Source: Christiangramia forsetii KT0803 (GTDB lineage: Bacteria; Bacteroidota; Bacteroidia; Flavobacteriales; Flavobacteriaceae). Taken from it: 64,000 nt of DNA. The notes beneath the pieces are model-generated. The model did no database searches. It worked only from the letters and a program-made list of their open reading frames with translations, and was not told the DNA's origin. Within the stretch, counting starts at the first letter, position 1. The number at the start of each line of letters is the position of its first letter. Where the stretch lies: contig NC_008571.1 of assembly GCF_000060345.1 (NCBI RefSeq), positions 3,228,501 to 3,292,500 on the forward strand. The letters run 5' to 3'. Made by a program: the position numbers and the translations under genes. This document shows positions 36,077 through 44,648 of this stretch, in pieces.

Positions 36077-37011
36077 ATTGCTTTTTTGTTAAGGAATTAT
36101 AATTAAGAACACTCTCGCTTTCTTGTAAAAAATTTACAAACCTATCACTAGAAGAAAGCTTTCTAGTATTAAATCTAGCTGCATACTCGTCTAAGTAACG
36201 GCTAACATGCTTATCACTTACTTGGTGGTAGATTCCATATAAACCACGTTTTAGAACGCTCCAAAAGTTTTCGATTGTATTCGTGTGAACAGCACCTTCA
36301 ACGTAAATGTTCAAAGCGTGCTTAACGCTATCGTGTGTATAAACCTTTTTTAGTTGCTTATAAACTGGTGCTTCATCTGAATAGATGGTACTGTTTGCCG
36401 GAACATGATTTTTTATAAATGAAACCATATTCTTAGCATCTGCACTTGGAACATGCTTTAAAACTACATGCCCGTCTCTCTCGATAAGTCCTACTATCAC
36501 TTTTTTAGCTTTGTATGGTTTACCTTCATTAGTTGTAAAACCATTCTCAGAACGTCTCTTTTTAGCGTGCTTATTTTTCTCTCTACCACCTAAATAAGCT
36601 TCGTCAACTTCTACCATTTTAGTCTCTCCCAACATTTTAGGCGCTTTCTCTCTTAGCATTTCTCTAATCCTGTGAAGTACAAACCAGGCAGTCTTTTGAG
36701 TTATTCCTAAGTCTAAAGCAAGTTGAACGCTGGCTAATACCTTTTTTATGAGAAGTAGCTAAATAAATAGCTGCAAACCAAATTCTAAAAGGGATCTTAG
36801 AGTTTTCAAAGATAGTACCCACCTTAACGGTGAATTTCTTATAACATTCATTATTAGAACATTTATAACCTCTAGTAGTCTTATATGGGTTTTCACTCCC
36901 ACAATGAGGGCAAACAGGAGTACCACCCCAACGAATATTTTCGTAATACTCGATGCAAGTTGCTTCGTCTTTGAAGTAATCTAGTAGCTGTGGAAGTGAT
37001 TTAAAGTTCAT
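36075..37011 (-). pseudogene. IS1595-type transposase, frameshifted
   Basis: The N-terminal part (MNFKSLPQLLDYFKDEATC..., 93 residues to HKKGIS) has the zinc ribbon CPHCGSE...CSNNECYKKF of ISXO2/IS1595 transposases. One extra base at about 36732 then breaks the frame; skipping it gives SVQLALDLGITQKTAW and runs into the DDE-type domain (VEVDEAYLGGREKNKHAKKR, YSDEAPVY, NTIENFWSVLKRGLYG). Restored length is 311 residues, normal for the family. The element is thus probably inactive unless the base is a sequencing error. I could not define its terminal inverted repeats. Confidence 0.88.
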
Positions 37012-37113
37012 GTCTTAATTATTTACATTGTAAATATAATCGATTATATTGATATATAAAATTATTTATGTAATTATATTCGAGTAAATTGATATTTTAT
37101 ATATATTTGTCTT

Positions 37114-37317
37114 ATGACTACATATAAGGAGCAACAGGAAGGAAAAAAATACTTAGTTCTAGTGAAGGAAGGTGAAGTGATTGGTACGTTTGGAAATCTA
37201 AAAAAGCTAAGTGACTATGTTACTGATGAAAAATTTTATAAATACAATACTTTGATAAGAAAGGAATTTCCGATTGTCTGCTTGGATTATATAATATATA
37301 AAGTAGATCACCACTAA
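37114..37317 (+). CDS. Small hypothetical protein
   Basis: 67 residues, starting MTTYKEQQEGKKYLVLVKEG. The pattern of short strands and helix (KEGEVIGTFGNLKKLSDYV, then a basic turn IRKEFPIVC) suggests a small alpha/beta domain like phage or plasmid accessory proteins; I do not recognise it. TATATTTG at 37102-37109 lies only 4 bases before the ATG, implying an almost leaderless message. Confidence 0.6.
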   Translation: MTTYKEQQEGKKYLVLVKEGEVIGTFGNLKKLSDYVTDEKFYKYNTLIRKEFPIVCLDYIIYKVDHH

Positions 37318-37390
37318 CCCTAACAGATACAAATATCTAATTAATCGAGTATTTTTGCATCTATTAATTTTTTACACAAGAAAAAAAGAT

Positions 37391-37537
37391 TATCTTTGAA
37401 TAAATAAAGAAGCCAATAGCTTGAACTATTGACTTCTTTATTTAATTACTAATCCTTGGAATGTTTAGAATTTCGCTAATGAGACGAATTCTAATATTAC
37501 TTTCAACCGTGTATCTGCACAGCCTTTAAAGATTAGT
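37391..37537 (+). other. Structured intergenic segment, possible RNA
   Basis: TATCTTTG (37391-37398) is a -7-like element. Just after it come an 18-bp stem with one mismatch (37402-37419 with 37426-37443), then an outer pair ACTAATC (37448-37454)/GATTAGT (37531-37537) enclosing a 10-bp hairpin TTAGAATTTCG (37465-37475)/CGAATTCTAA (37485-37494). No coding frame. There is no rightward terminator after it, which weakens the RNA idea. Confidence 0.4.
37402..37443. terminator. 18-bp hairpin after the 67-residue gene
   Basis: AAATAAAGAAGCCAATAG and CTATTGACTTCTTTATTT pair with a single C-A mismatch and a 6-base loop. Likely ends the rightward small gene 85 bases upstream, or forms the 5' end of an RNA. 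Confidence 0.5.
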
Positions 37538-37610
37538 AAAAAAAGCGGCCAAGGTTTGGAAGCTTGACCTAGACTGAATAAATTCACTTATAAGGTTTGG
37601 AAGCTTATAA
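37538..37610 (-). terminator. Twin hairpins with identical loop, the second a terminator
   Basis: Read leftward from the 37628 gene: stem TTATAAG/CTTATAA (37588-37610) and stem GGTCAAG/CTTGGCC (37547-37569) both display the same 9-base loop CTTCCAAAC. The stems differ in sequence but both pair, and the second is followed by seven T (37538-37544). The second serves as terminator; the conserved loop suggests an added role. Confidence 0.7.
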
Positions 37611-37627
37611 GGGGGCGAGAATTATCA

Positions 37628-38209
37628 TCAGTCATTATCATTGAAATTAATTGCACCTTCGGGTGCATTTTCTTTTTTACTTATTTCTACAGATTCTATA
37701 GTTATTGGTAATTCATGTTCTGAAGGGCGATAATCATCTTTAAATCCTTTATCGTCTACCCATTCCGGCAAACCCCAAAAGCTAGCCTTATTTTGATTGT
37801 TATACTGAACAAATATCAATCTACCTTCGCGCTTAAGCCTTCTCATTACATTGCCAACTTTTCTATTCCCTTTATAATCATCACCTACATAATAGTCGAA
37901 AGATTTCTGAACTGTGGATAATGTAACACCCTGTTCAAAGTTATTCTCAAACAACCATAATATCTGTCTATCTTTTTTTAGATGCATAGGAAACTTATTT
38001 ACCGTTACATCCATAATAGAACTTCCAGATCCGCCCGATCTTTTTAAATCATGTTCTGGTATAAAATGAGTTCCTGGATTATTTTTCTGATCTACAACAT
38101 CCTCAATATCTTCGCCTTGAGATTTATACAGATCAATTAGAGAATCGATTTGATTCAGTCTAAATTGAAGACTTTTTCTCTCCTTATATAATTGTGCTAA
38201 GAAACCCAT
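37628..38209 (-). CDS. Hypothetical protein with coiled coil and winged-helix-like domain
   Basis: 193 residues. The N terminus (1-35, LYKERKSLQFRLNQIDSLI) is a short coiled coil; residues about 75-150 (KKDRQILWLFENNFEQGVTL, then KVGNVMRRLKREGRLIFVQY) read like a winged helix. The tail is acidic. No family recognised. CTAAGATA at 38258-38265 and CAAA at 38287-38290 give a near-consensus leftward promoter. Probably part of the accessory island; a regulatory or phage-like role is a guess. Confidence 0.65.
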   Translation of the reverse strand: MGFLAQLYKERKSLQFRLNQIDSLIDLYKSQGEDIEDVVDQKNNPGTHFIPEHDLKRSGGSGSSIMDVTVNKFPMHLKKDRQILWLFENNFEQGVTLSTVQKSFDYYVGDDYKGNRKVGNVMRRLKREGRLIFVQYNNQNKASFWGLPEWVDDKGFKDDYRPSEHELPITIESVEISKKENAPEGAINFNDND

Positions 38210-38366
38210 TTTTTATATAGTTAGACGTTAGTTTATTGTTTACTTTTTATTACGTTGCTAAGATACAATAAAACTTTAGAAACAAACAAAGAGAATGCAA
38301 TAAAATTTTTAGGTGTTTCGTCGAATTTTTTTTAGAATTATGAAGCTATTTTCTTACTGCATAAAG

Positions 38367-38393
38367 TTTGTCCCACAATGTATATAGATGCCT
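38367..38393 (-). repeat. Right 27-bp inverted repeat of the accessory island
   Basis: Reverse complement matches 34863-34889 at 23 of 27 positions, with the four mismatches together in the middle. It lies 65 bases before the PepSY gene. Confidence 0.7.
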
Positions 38394-38457
38394 GGAGATA
38401 TAGAATAGCTTAAATATTTCACAGATATTCTATTTTTAGCTTCCTAAAAGTATTCTA

Positions 38458-38970
38458 ATGAATAATAGAAAAATCAGTAATAAGTTCAGAATTTACCACA
38501 GATACCTGGGATTCTTCCTGACCGGGATTATGGCTATGTATGCCATTAGCGGGATCGTTTTAATTTTCAGAAATACCGATACTTTCAAAATTGAGGAAAC
38601 GGTAGAAAAGAAAGTAGCAACAAATCTTAATGAAGAGCAATTAGGTAAAACTTTAAAAATTAAAAACTTCGAGATAGAAAGAACGGAAGGAGAGATCATA
38701 TATTTTGAACAGGGGATTTTAGATACTTCCTCGGGAATTGCTAAATACAAGGTCAGCCAGCTTCCGGTTATACTGGAAAGTTTTACCAAACTACATAAGG
38801 CTAACACCAATCACCCATTATATTTTTTAAACATTTTTTTTGGGTTATCATTGCTATTTTTTGTGATCTCTGCGTTCTGGATGTTTATGCCTTCTACTAA
38901 AATTTTTAGAAAAGGGATTTTCTTTACCATAGGCGGAATTATTCTCACTCTCATCCTATTATTTGTATAA
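38458..38970 (+). CDS. PepSY-associated membrane protein
   Basis: 170 residues with an N-terminal helix after HRYLGFFLTGIMAMYAISG, the first-helix signature of PepSY_TM proteins, a periplasmic region of about 70 residues, and two further helices at the C terminus. Such proteins are linked to iron/siderophore reduction or peptidase inhibition. The next gene starts 2 bases after the stop, so they are cotranscribed. Confidence 0.8.
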   Translation: MNNRKISNKFRIYHRYLGFFLTGIMAMYAISGIVLIFRNTDTFKIEETVEKKVATNLNEEQLGKTLKIKNFEIERTEGEIIYFEQGILDTSSGIAKYKVSQLPVILESFTKLHKANTNHPLYFLNIFFGLSLLFFVISAFWMFMPSTKIFRKGIFFTIGGIILTLILLFV

Positions 38971-38972
38971 AT

Positions 38973-39596
38973 ATGAGTATTGAAAAATCATACGATCAGT
39001 GGTCTTCACAATATGACACTAATAAGAATCGCACGCGGGATATGGATCATCTTGTCACAAAGAAGATTCTGCAAAATTTAGAATTTAAAAGTGTTTTAGA
39101 GCTAGGTTGCGGCACCGGAAAAAATACCAAATGGCTTCAAACTAGAACCTCCAAAATTCTGGCGGTCGATTTTTCTGAAGAAATGCTGAAGCTTGCTAAA
39201 AATAAAATTAATAATCCCGAAGTAATTTTCTACAAAGCAGATATCACTAAGCCATGGAACTGGACAGAAGAAAACTTTGAATTAATTACCTGTAATCTTA
39301 TTTTGGAGCATATTGAAGACTTACGTTTTATTTTTAATCAAACCTTTGCTAAATTAGAATCGGGAGGATATTTCTTTATTTCAGAATTACATCCCTTCAA
39401 GCAATATGTGGGTTCTAAAGCAAGATTTGATTCAGAAAATGGCGAAGTAGAGCTTGAAACTTTCACACATCATATTTCAGAATTTTTAGATGCGGCTCAG
39501 TCGGCAGGATTTCAGTTACATAAATTTAATGAGTACTTTGACGAAGAAGAGGGAAAACCTCCAAGAATATTAAGTTTGTTATTTGAAAAACCCTGA
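38973..39596 (+). CDS. Class I SAM-dependent methyltransferase
   Basis: 207 residues. Motif I VLELGCGTGKNTKWL binds S-adenosylmethionine, with ILAVDFSEEML as the acidic loop and ITCNLILEHI as motif IV region (Methyltransf_11 type). Substrate unknown. Second gene of a two-gene unit with the PepSY protein. Confidence 0.9.
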   Translation: MSIEKSYDQWSSQYDTNKNRTRDMDHLVTKKILQNLEFKSVLELGCGTGKNTKWLQTRTSKILAVDFSEEMLKLAKNKINNPEVIFYKADITKPWNWTEENFELITCNLILEHIEDLRFIFNQTFAKLESGGYFFISELHPFKQYVGSKARFDSENGEVELETFTHHISEFLDAAQSAGFQLHKFNEYFDEEEGKPPRILSLLFEKP

Positions 39597-39662
39597 CTTA
39601 TAAAATAATAACGCAACGTTTTAGCTTTTATCGCATCTAATAAATGTAAGACAGTTATAATT

Positions 39663-40205
39663 ATGAAAAAGACCGCACTTTTACTTATTTTCTGCCAACT
39701 TTTATTTTCCTGTAGTCAATCTGATGATAATAATGGAGCAAGCCCTGAAGATTCAGCTGAAAATTATCAGGTATTTTTTGAAGATTCCAAATTAATGCTA
39801 TCTACTTCTGAAAGTCATCAGGGTTTTGATTTGGAAGTTACATCCGGAAATAAACTGGTCTTTAAGTTCCTCAATTTTGAAGATCCGATTCCGGAAGCTA
39901 TAGACGATGAACAGACTACTATTGTATATTTCGAAATGGATCCCGATGCCACCGAATTCAAAATTGAAGCAAAGGATTTTGATGAGGCCAATGCTGTTAT
40001 TGGCGTGGGATCAAGTATTCGCATCATTGAAAAAATAACCGGAGGAGCTATCATCGGCACGAAAATCTCTGAAAATGAATGGAAAATTGATCTGGACGTT
40101 TCATCAATGAATGAAGATATAGATATTGAAATTACCGCGACCACATCTGCTAGTTTTACCAAAAGTACTTTTGAAGGAATCTGGATGCCTATATATACTT
40201 ATTAA
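39663..40205 (+). CDS. Lipoprotein, paralogue of the next gene
   Basis: 180 residues; lipobox LLFSC (Cys about 17). Mature domain of about 150 residues is rich in beta-strand patterns and acidic residues: LEVTSGNKLVFKF, then DDEQTTIVYFEMDPD. It aligns along its whole length with the protein at 40360, so the two arose by tandem duplication. Function unknown. Confidence 0.8.
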   Translation: MKKTALLLIFCQLLFSCSQSDDNNGASPEDSAENYQVFFEDSKLMLSTSESHQGFDLEVTSGNKLVFKFLNFEDPIPEAIDDEQTTIVYFEMDPDATEFKIEAKDFDEANAVIGVGSSIRIIEKITGGAIIGTKISENEWKIDLDVSSMNEDIDIEITATTSASFTKSTFEGIWMPIYTY

Positions 40206-40359
40206 TTGCCTAATCTAAATTTCTGTTTTTAGCCTATTTTCCATTATTGAAAAATTAGAATCAAAAAAATAAAAAGAGATAAGGAGTTCTAAGATTACTA
40301 AGCTCACTAGCGCGAGCTTTTATCTAAAAATCATTTTACTATTGAATAAAAAAATGAAC

Positions 40360-40872
40360 ATGAAAAATATCGCCTTCCTTTTAGTTATATCGATTTTTTT
40401 AATCTCCTGTAGTAAATCTGATGATAATCCTGGAAATAATCCCGATGATGCAAATTATATAGTCTACCCCAACTCCTCTGTTGTTGTTAACAACACTGAA
40501 AACGGTACATTTATAGAAGTTGAAAGCGGAAATAAACTCGTTTTTGAGTATCGATATTCTACCGAAGGAAGACCGGAAATTGCCGACGATGAACTTACGG
40601 AAGTCCTGTATTTTGAACTGGAACCCAACACTGAAAATTTCAGTATTAATGAAGAGAATTTTGAAGTTACTAGTACTTTCCTGGGCAAATTTTGTTTCTG
40701 TGGGAGAACGGGATATTTCCAGGTAACCTCAGGAGAGATAAATGGAGAAAAGATTGGCGATCTTCAATGGAAGGTTTCTCTGGATGTAGACGCTTTTATT
40801 GCAGCTGAAAATGACACCCCTGAAATGACTTTTCAGGCTAGCGCTTCGGGTACTTTTAAGCCTGCCAACTAG
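40360..40872 (+). CDS. Lipoprotein, paralogue of the previous gene
   Basis: 170 residues from ATG 40360 (MKNIAFLLVISIFLISC, a complete lipoprotein signal); an ATG at 40354 and a TTG at 40342 are also in frame. It shares ESGNKLVFEYRY, DDELTEVLYFELEPN and LQWKVSLDVDAF with its neighbour, but has an extra CFCGRTG segment near 115 with two Cys that the neighbour lacks. Confidence 0.8.
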   Translation: MKNIAFLLVISIFLISCSKSDDNPGNNPDDANYIVYPNSSVVVNNTENGTFIEVESGNKLVFEYRYSTEGRPEIADDELTEVLYFELEPNTENFSINEENFEVTSTFLGKFCFCGRTGYFQVTSGEINGEKIGDLQWKVSLDVDAFIAAENDTPEMTFQASASGTFKPAN

Positions 40873-40919
40873 AATATTCGGCTGAATTCACTACTCCGTT
40901 TTTTTAGTTATATTTCGTT

Positions 40920-41267
40920 ATGGAAAAATCTTGCCCGGAATGCGGAGAAAAAATCATAGGCCGAACCGATAAGAAGTTTTGCAGCGATTATTGCCGTAAT
41001 GCCCATCATAACAACGTAAATAAGGATTCCAGTAAGCTTATAAGGAATACAAATAATCTTCTTCGGAAGAATTATCGTATTCTGGAGGAATTAAATCCTA
41101 AAAATAAAACTTCAGTTTCCAGGACTAAATTACTCGCCAAAGGTTTCAATTTTGAATTTTTTACCAGTATTTATGTTACCAAAACAGGGAATCAATACTT
41201 CTTTATATATGACCAGGGCTATCTTAAACTGGAAAACGATTTTTACGCTTTAGTAAAAAGGAATTAG
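40920..41267 (+). CDS. Small zinc-ribbon protein
   Basis: 115 residues. An N-terminal zinc ribbon CPECGEKIIGRTDKKFCSDYC (four Cys) is followed by a short helical linker and a C-terminal domain ending YFFIYDQGYLKLENDFYALV. The same architecture recurs in Flavobacteriia as an uncharacterised family. Cytoplasmic; nucleic acid binding is possible. Confidence 0.8.
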   Translation: MEKSCPECGEKIIGRTDKKFCSDYCRNAHHNNVNKDSSKLIRNTNNLLRKNYRILEELNPKNKTSVSRTKLLAKGFNFEFFTSIYVTKTGNQYFFIYDQGYLKLENDFYALVKRN

Positions 41268-41314
41268 CATTTTTTTGAGATAGAAAACACTTCTATATTC
41301 TTATCTTCTTAATC

Positions 41315-41734
41315 ATGAAAAAGTTTCTAGTTTTTAGTCTCCTTTTAATCTCTTTTCAAATAATGACCACACAATCTTTATCTGAATATAAATGGAAAAA
41401 TCGGCTCATTGTGGTCTTTTCAGATTCAGAAAAACTCGAAAAACAACTTTACGAATTTAAAAACGAGGCTAAAGCCTTTCAGGAAAGAAAGCTTATAGTG
41501 ATTCAAGCTGCACCCAAAACATCAAGAATTTTGATGCCTGAAATGTCGGGGTGGCAGGATTCAAACCTGTACCAGGAAATGAAACTTGAGAAAAAAACTG
41601 ATTTTGAAATAATTCTTGTCGGGCTGGACGGTGAAGTGAAATTAAGACAACAAAAACTTTTAGAGACCAAGAAATTATTTGATTTCATAGATTCTATGCC
41701 TATGAGGCAATCAGAAATACAAAAGCATAATTAA
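41315..41734 (+). CDS. Secreted DUF4174 protein
   Basis: 139 residues with a signal peptide (1-20). YKWKNRLIVVFSDSEKLEKQ and the downstream ILVGLDGEVKLRQ match DUF4174, a thioredoxin-like fold lacking the CxxC. Its stop codon abuts the stop of the leftward CBS gene with no base between. Confidence 0.8.
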   Translation: MKKFLVFSLLLISFQIMTTQSLSEYKWKNRLIVVFSDSEKLEKQLYEFKNEAKAFQERKLIVIQAAPKTSRILMPEMSGWQDSNLYQEMKLEKKTDFEIILVGLDGEVKLRQQKLLETKKLFDFIDSMPMRQSEIQKHN

Positions 41735-42202
41735 CTAATAATTCCAGGTATGTGCTTTTAATTTTAAAGCAGCATTCAAAACATCCCGCTGGCTAATTTG
41801 ACCTACCAGCCTACCATTTTCTACAATTGGGAACCTCCTAAATTTAAGTTCTGTAAACTTTCTGGCTGCTTCCAGCACGTTCATATTCCCATCTATCGTC
41901 TCTACTTTTTTTATCATTCTTTTACCTACAGTAAGGTCAGACATTGGCATATTATAATAACGACTATCTGAAATCTCTTTCATACAGTCTCCTTCTGAAA
42001 TCATTCCAAGTAATTCCATTTTTTCATTTACAACACATCCTCCGGAAATCCCATGTTTGATCAGTTTTTCCATCACATCCATAATATTCTCATTTTCCCT
42101 GAAGGTTACCAGGTTCACTGTCATATAATCCTTTACAGAAATTAGCTCATCCGCAGGTTTTTCCGGCGCTGCCCGCTTACCCATAAAACTTTTAATACCC
42201 AT
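41735..42202 (-). CDS. CBS-pair domain protein
   Basis: 155 residues consisting of two CBS motifs (about 22-80 and 90-150: VSVKDYMTVNLVTF-type start; LKFRRFPIVENGRLVGQISQRDVL). Stand-alone CBS pairs bind adenosyl nucleotides and regulate partners; no partner is evident. Confidence 0.88.
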   Translation of the reverse strand: MGIKSFMGKRAAPEKPADELISVKDYMTVNLVTFRENENIMDVMEKLIKHGISGGCVVNEKMELLGMISEGDCMKEISDSRYYNMPMSDLTVGKRMIKKVETIDGNMNVLEAARKFTELKFRRFPIVENGRLVGQISQRDVLNAALKLKAHTWNY

Positions 42203-42325
42203 ACTATAATTTTTTGATTCTTAATTACTTAAATATAATGATTTTTCGATTAGCATCTACTTCTGTATTTTCCTTGCCTATAAATCAAAAACTTAATTAA
42301 CTTTAAGACTTTTGAAACTGTTTCT

Positions 42326-44647
42326 ATGAATAACCGACTTACCGGCTTAATTGCTTTTCTACTAATTATCATTGCGGTTTGGCTTAGTTTCAATTTTGAC
42401 CAGCCCAATTTTGAACCGAACACAAACGATTCGTTAACCGAATTTTCAACCTCAAGAGCATTTAAGCATGTTGAAGCTATTGCAAAAGAACCGCATTATT
42501 TAGGCAGTCCTGCTCACAGTAAAGTACGAAACTATATTGTAGATGAGCTTCAAAATATGGGGTTGGAAGTGCAGACTCAGGAAGGCTACAATCTCAATAA
42601 AAATGGGGTTCTGGCAAAACCGCAAAATATCCTTTCCAGAATCGAAGGTACAGGCGACGGTGAGGCACTGGTCTTAATGACGCATTACGATTCTGCCATG
42701 CATTCTTCTTATGGTGCCAGTGATGCAGGAAGTGGTGTCGCGACCATATTAGAAGGCGTTCGGGCATTTCTCGAAAAAGGCACTACACATAAAAATGATA
42801 TTATTCTACTTTTTACCGATGCTGAAGAATTAGGATTAAACGGCGCCGGACTTTTTATTGAAGATCATTCGTGGGCCAAAGATGTACAACTGGCTTTAAA
42901 TTTTGAAGCTCGTGGCAGTGGAGGAAGTCCCTTTATGCTATTGGAAACGAACGGAAAAAATGCCCGGTTAATTGAAGCTTTTCAGGAAGCTGAAGTTAAG
43001 TATCCCGTATCTAATTCGCTTGCTTATAGCATCTATAAAATGCTGCCCAACGATACCGATCTAACGATATTGAGGGAACAGGGAGATATCAACGGATATA
43101 ATTTTGCCTTTATAGACGATCATTTTGATTATCATACGGCAAACGATCTTCCAGAAAACCTCGACAAGGAAACTCTGGCCCACCAGGGGTCTTATTTAAT
43201 GCCTCTTCTCAATTATTTTGGTAATCAGGGTATTAAAAACCTTTCTAGTGACAGGGATCTTATCTATTTCTCATTGCCATTTGGCGAATTTATCAAATAC
43301 CCTTTTAACTGGATTATCCCAATGCTAATTTTGGCGATCCTTATTTTTATAATCCTAATCGTTTACGGGTTTAGAAGAGATCGGCTAAATTTTATGGGAA
43401 TACTTAAAGGCTTTATTCCATTGTTTTTAAGTTTAATTATTTCAGGACTGTTGGTTTGGGGATTCTGGAAATTCTGTCTTTTTATCTATCCCGAGTATTC
43501 TGAAATGGAACATGGCTTTACGTATAATGGTTACTGGTATATCGCAATTTCCATCTTTCTGACACTTTCAGTCTGTTTTATGATCTATCATTTACTTCGG
43601 AAAAGTTTAAGAACAGCTTCCGTCTTTATTGCTCCATTAATCTTATGGTTACTCATATGTGCTCTGGTGTCGGTTTATCTTAAAGGAGCCTCATATTTTA
43701 TTATTCCGGTATATTTTGGATTAATACAGCTTTTTATAATGATACGCCAGGAAAAACCCAACCGTATATTCATGGTCTTACTTTCATGTCCGGCAATATT
43801 TATACTACTACCCTTTATCTGGAGTTTACCGGTAGCACTGGGATTAAAAATGCTTTTTATAACAGCCATTCTTGTAAGCCTGTTATTTTCGCTCTTTCTT
43901 CCTTTATTTGGTTATTTCAGGCGTTTGAAATCATTTGCGGTACTATGTTTTCTCGTATTTAATGTCCTTATCTTCGTGGCGCATTATTATTCAGATTTTA
44001 GCTTAGAAAGACCAAAGCCTAACAGTCTGGTATATTTACAGGATTTAGATGAAAATACCTCCACCTGGTATTCATACGATGCGATGGTAGATGACTGGAC
44101 GGCTGAATATTTCGGAAAAGAACCCGTAACAAGTTCTCATACCGAATCAAATTTCAGCAGTAAATATGGCAGTAATTTTACCTTCAGGACTCAAGCTCCA
44201 TCTATAGATATTCCTGAACCCGGAATTATTATTGAAAATATGGGAATTGATAGTTTGAATAATGCAGGCTATACTTTGAAGATCGCACCCAATAGAGAAA
44301 TTAATAGAATGGAGATCTATGAAACGAAAGATGTGGATTTCAAAAAATTTAAAGTAAACGGCTTAGAGGCCGATGAAGTATATTTGGGGGAGAATGCTTT
44401 TCATATGTTTAAAAGACGCTGGAGAGAACGCCTATTAACTTATTACGCCTCAAATCTGGATACTTTAAGGATTGAATTTAGCATCGAAAAAGGAGATGTG
44501 CCAGAATTTGTTTTATACGAATCTGCTTACGACCTTATCGGAAATAAAAATCTAAAGGTAAAAGAAAGACCTGATGGCATGATTCCAAGACCTTTTGTAT
44601 TGAATGATGCCACTATTTTAAAGAAAACAATTAGAATTAAAGAATAA
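42326..44647 (+). CDS. Membrane-anchored M28 family peptidase
   Basis: 773 residues. One N-terminal helix (7-25), then an M28 zinc aminopeptidase domain (about 40-310) with MTHYDSA, SDAGSGVA, TDAEELGLNGA, NFEARGSGG and DYHTAND, giving the His, Asp, Glu-Glu, Glu/Asp and His ligands. About eight transmembrane helices (about 330-560) and a C-terminal soluble domain follow. The same layout occurs in eukaryotic Pff1/ERMP1-type proteases. The next gene starts 1 base after its stop. Confidence 0.88.
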   Translation: MNNRLTGLIAFLLIIIAVWLSFNFDQPNFEPNTNDSLTEFSTSRAFKHVEAIAKEPHYLGSPAHSKVRNYIVDELQNMGLEVQTQEGYNLNKNGVLAKPQNILSRIEGTGDGEALVLMTHYDSAMHSSYGASDAGSGVATILEGVRAFLEKGTTHKNDIILLFTDAEELGLNGAGLFIEDHSWAKDVQLALNFEARGSGGSPFMLLETNGKNARLIEAFQEAEVKYPVSNSLAYSIYKMLPNDTDLTILREQGDINGYNFAFIDDHFDYHTANDLPENLDKETLAHQGSYLMPLLNYFGNQGIKNLSSDRDLIYFSLPFGEFIKYPFNWIIPMLILAILIFIILIVYGFRRDRLNFMGILKGFIPLFLSLIISGLLVWGFWKFCLFIYPEYSEMEHGFTYNGYWYIAISIFLTLSVCFMIYHLLRKSLRTASVFIAPLILWLLICALVSVYLKGASYFIIPVYFGLIQLFIMIRQEKPNRIFMVLLSCPAIFILLPFIWSLPVALGLKMLFITAILVSLLFSLFLPLFGYFRRLKSFAVLCFLVFNVLIFVAHYYSDFSLERPKPNSLVYLQDLDENTSTWYSYDAMVDDWTAEYFGKEPVTSSHTESNFSSKYGSNFTFRTQAPSIDIPEPGIIIENMGIDSLNNAGYTLKIAPNREINRMEIYETKDVDFKKFKVNGLEADEVYLGENAFHMFKRRWRERLLTYYASNLDTLRIEFSIEKGDVPEFVLYESAYDLIGNKNLKVKERPDGMIPRPFVLNDATILKKTIRIKE

Positions 44648-44648
44648 G

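Larger units (their letters stand above)
34863..38393. mobile_element. Putative 3.5-kb accessory island bounded by inverted repeats
   Basis: Between the two 27-bp inverted repeats lie only unrecognised small genes, RNA-like structures and a transposase remnant, with visibly higher AT content than the flanking core genes. ssb lies to the left and a PepSY-methyltransferase pair to the right. No integrase is present, and the boundaries rest on the repeats alone. Confidence 0.4.

Noticed and set aside
36660-36760. Programmed frameshift in the transposase at a nearby AAAAAAG heptamer
   Set aside because: A -1 slip at that site would enter the wrong frame; joining the two halves needs one base skipped (+1) downstream at about 36732.
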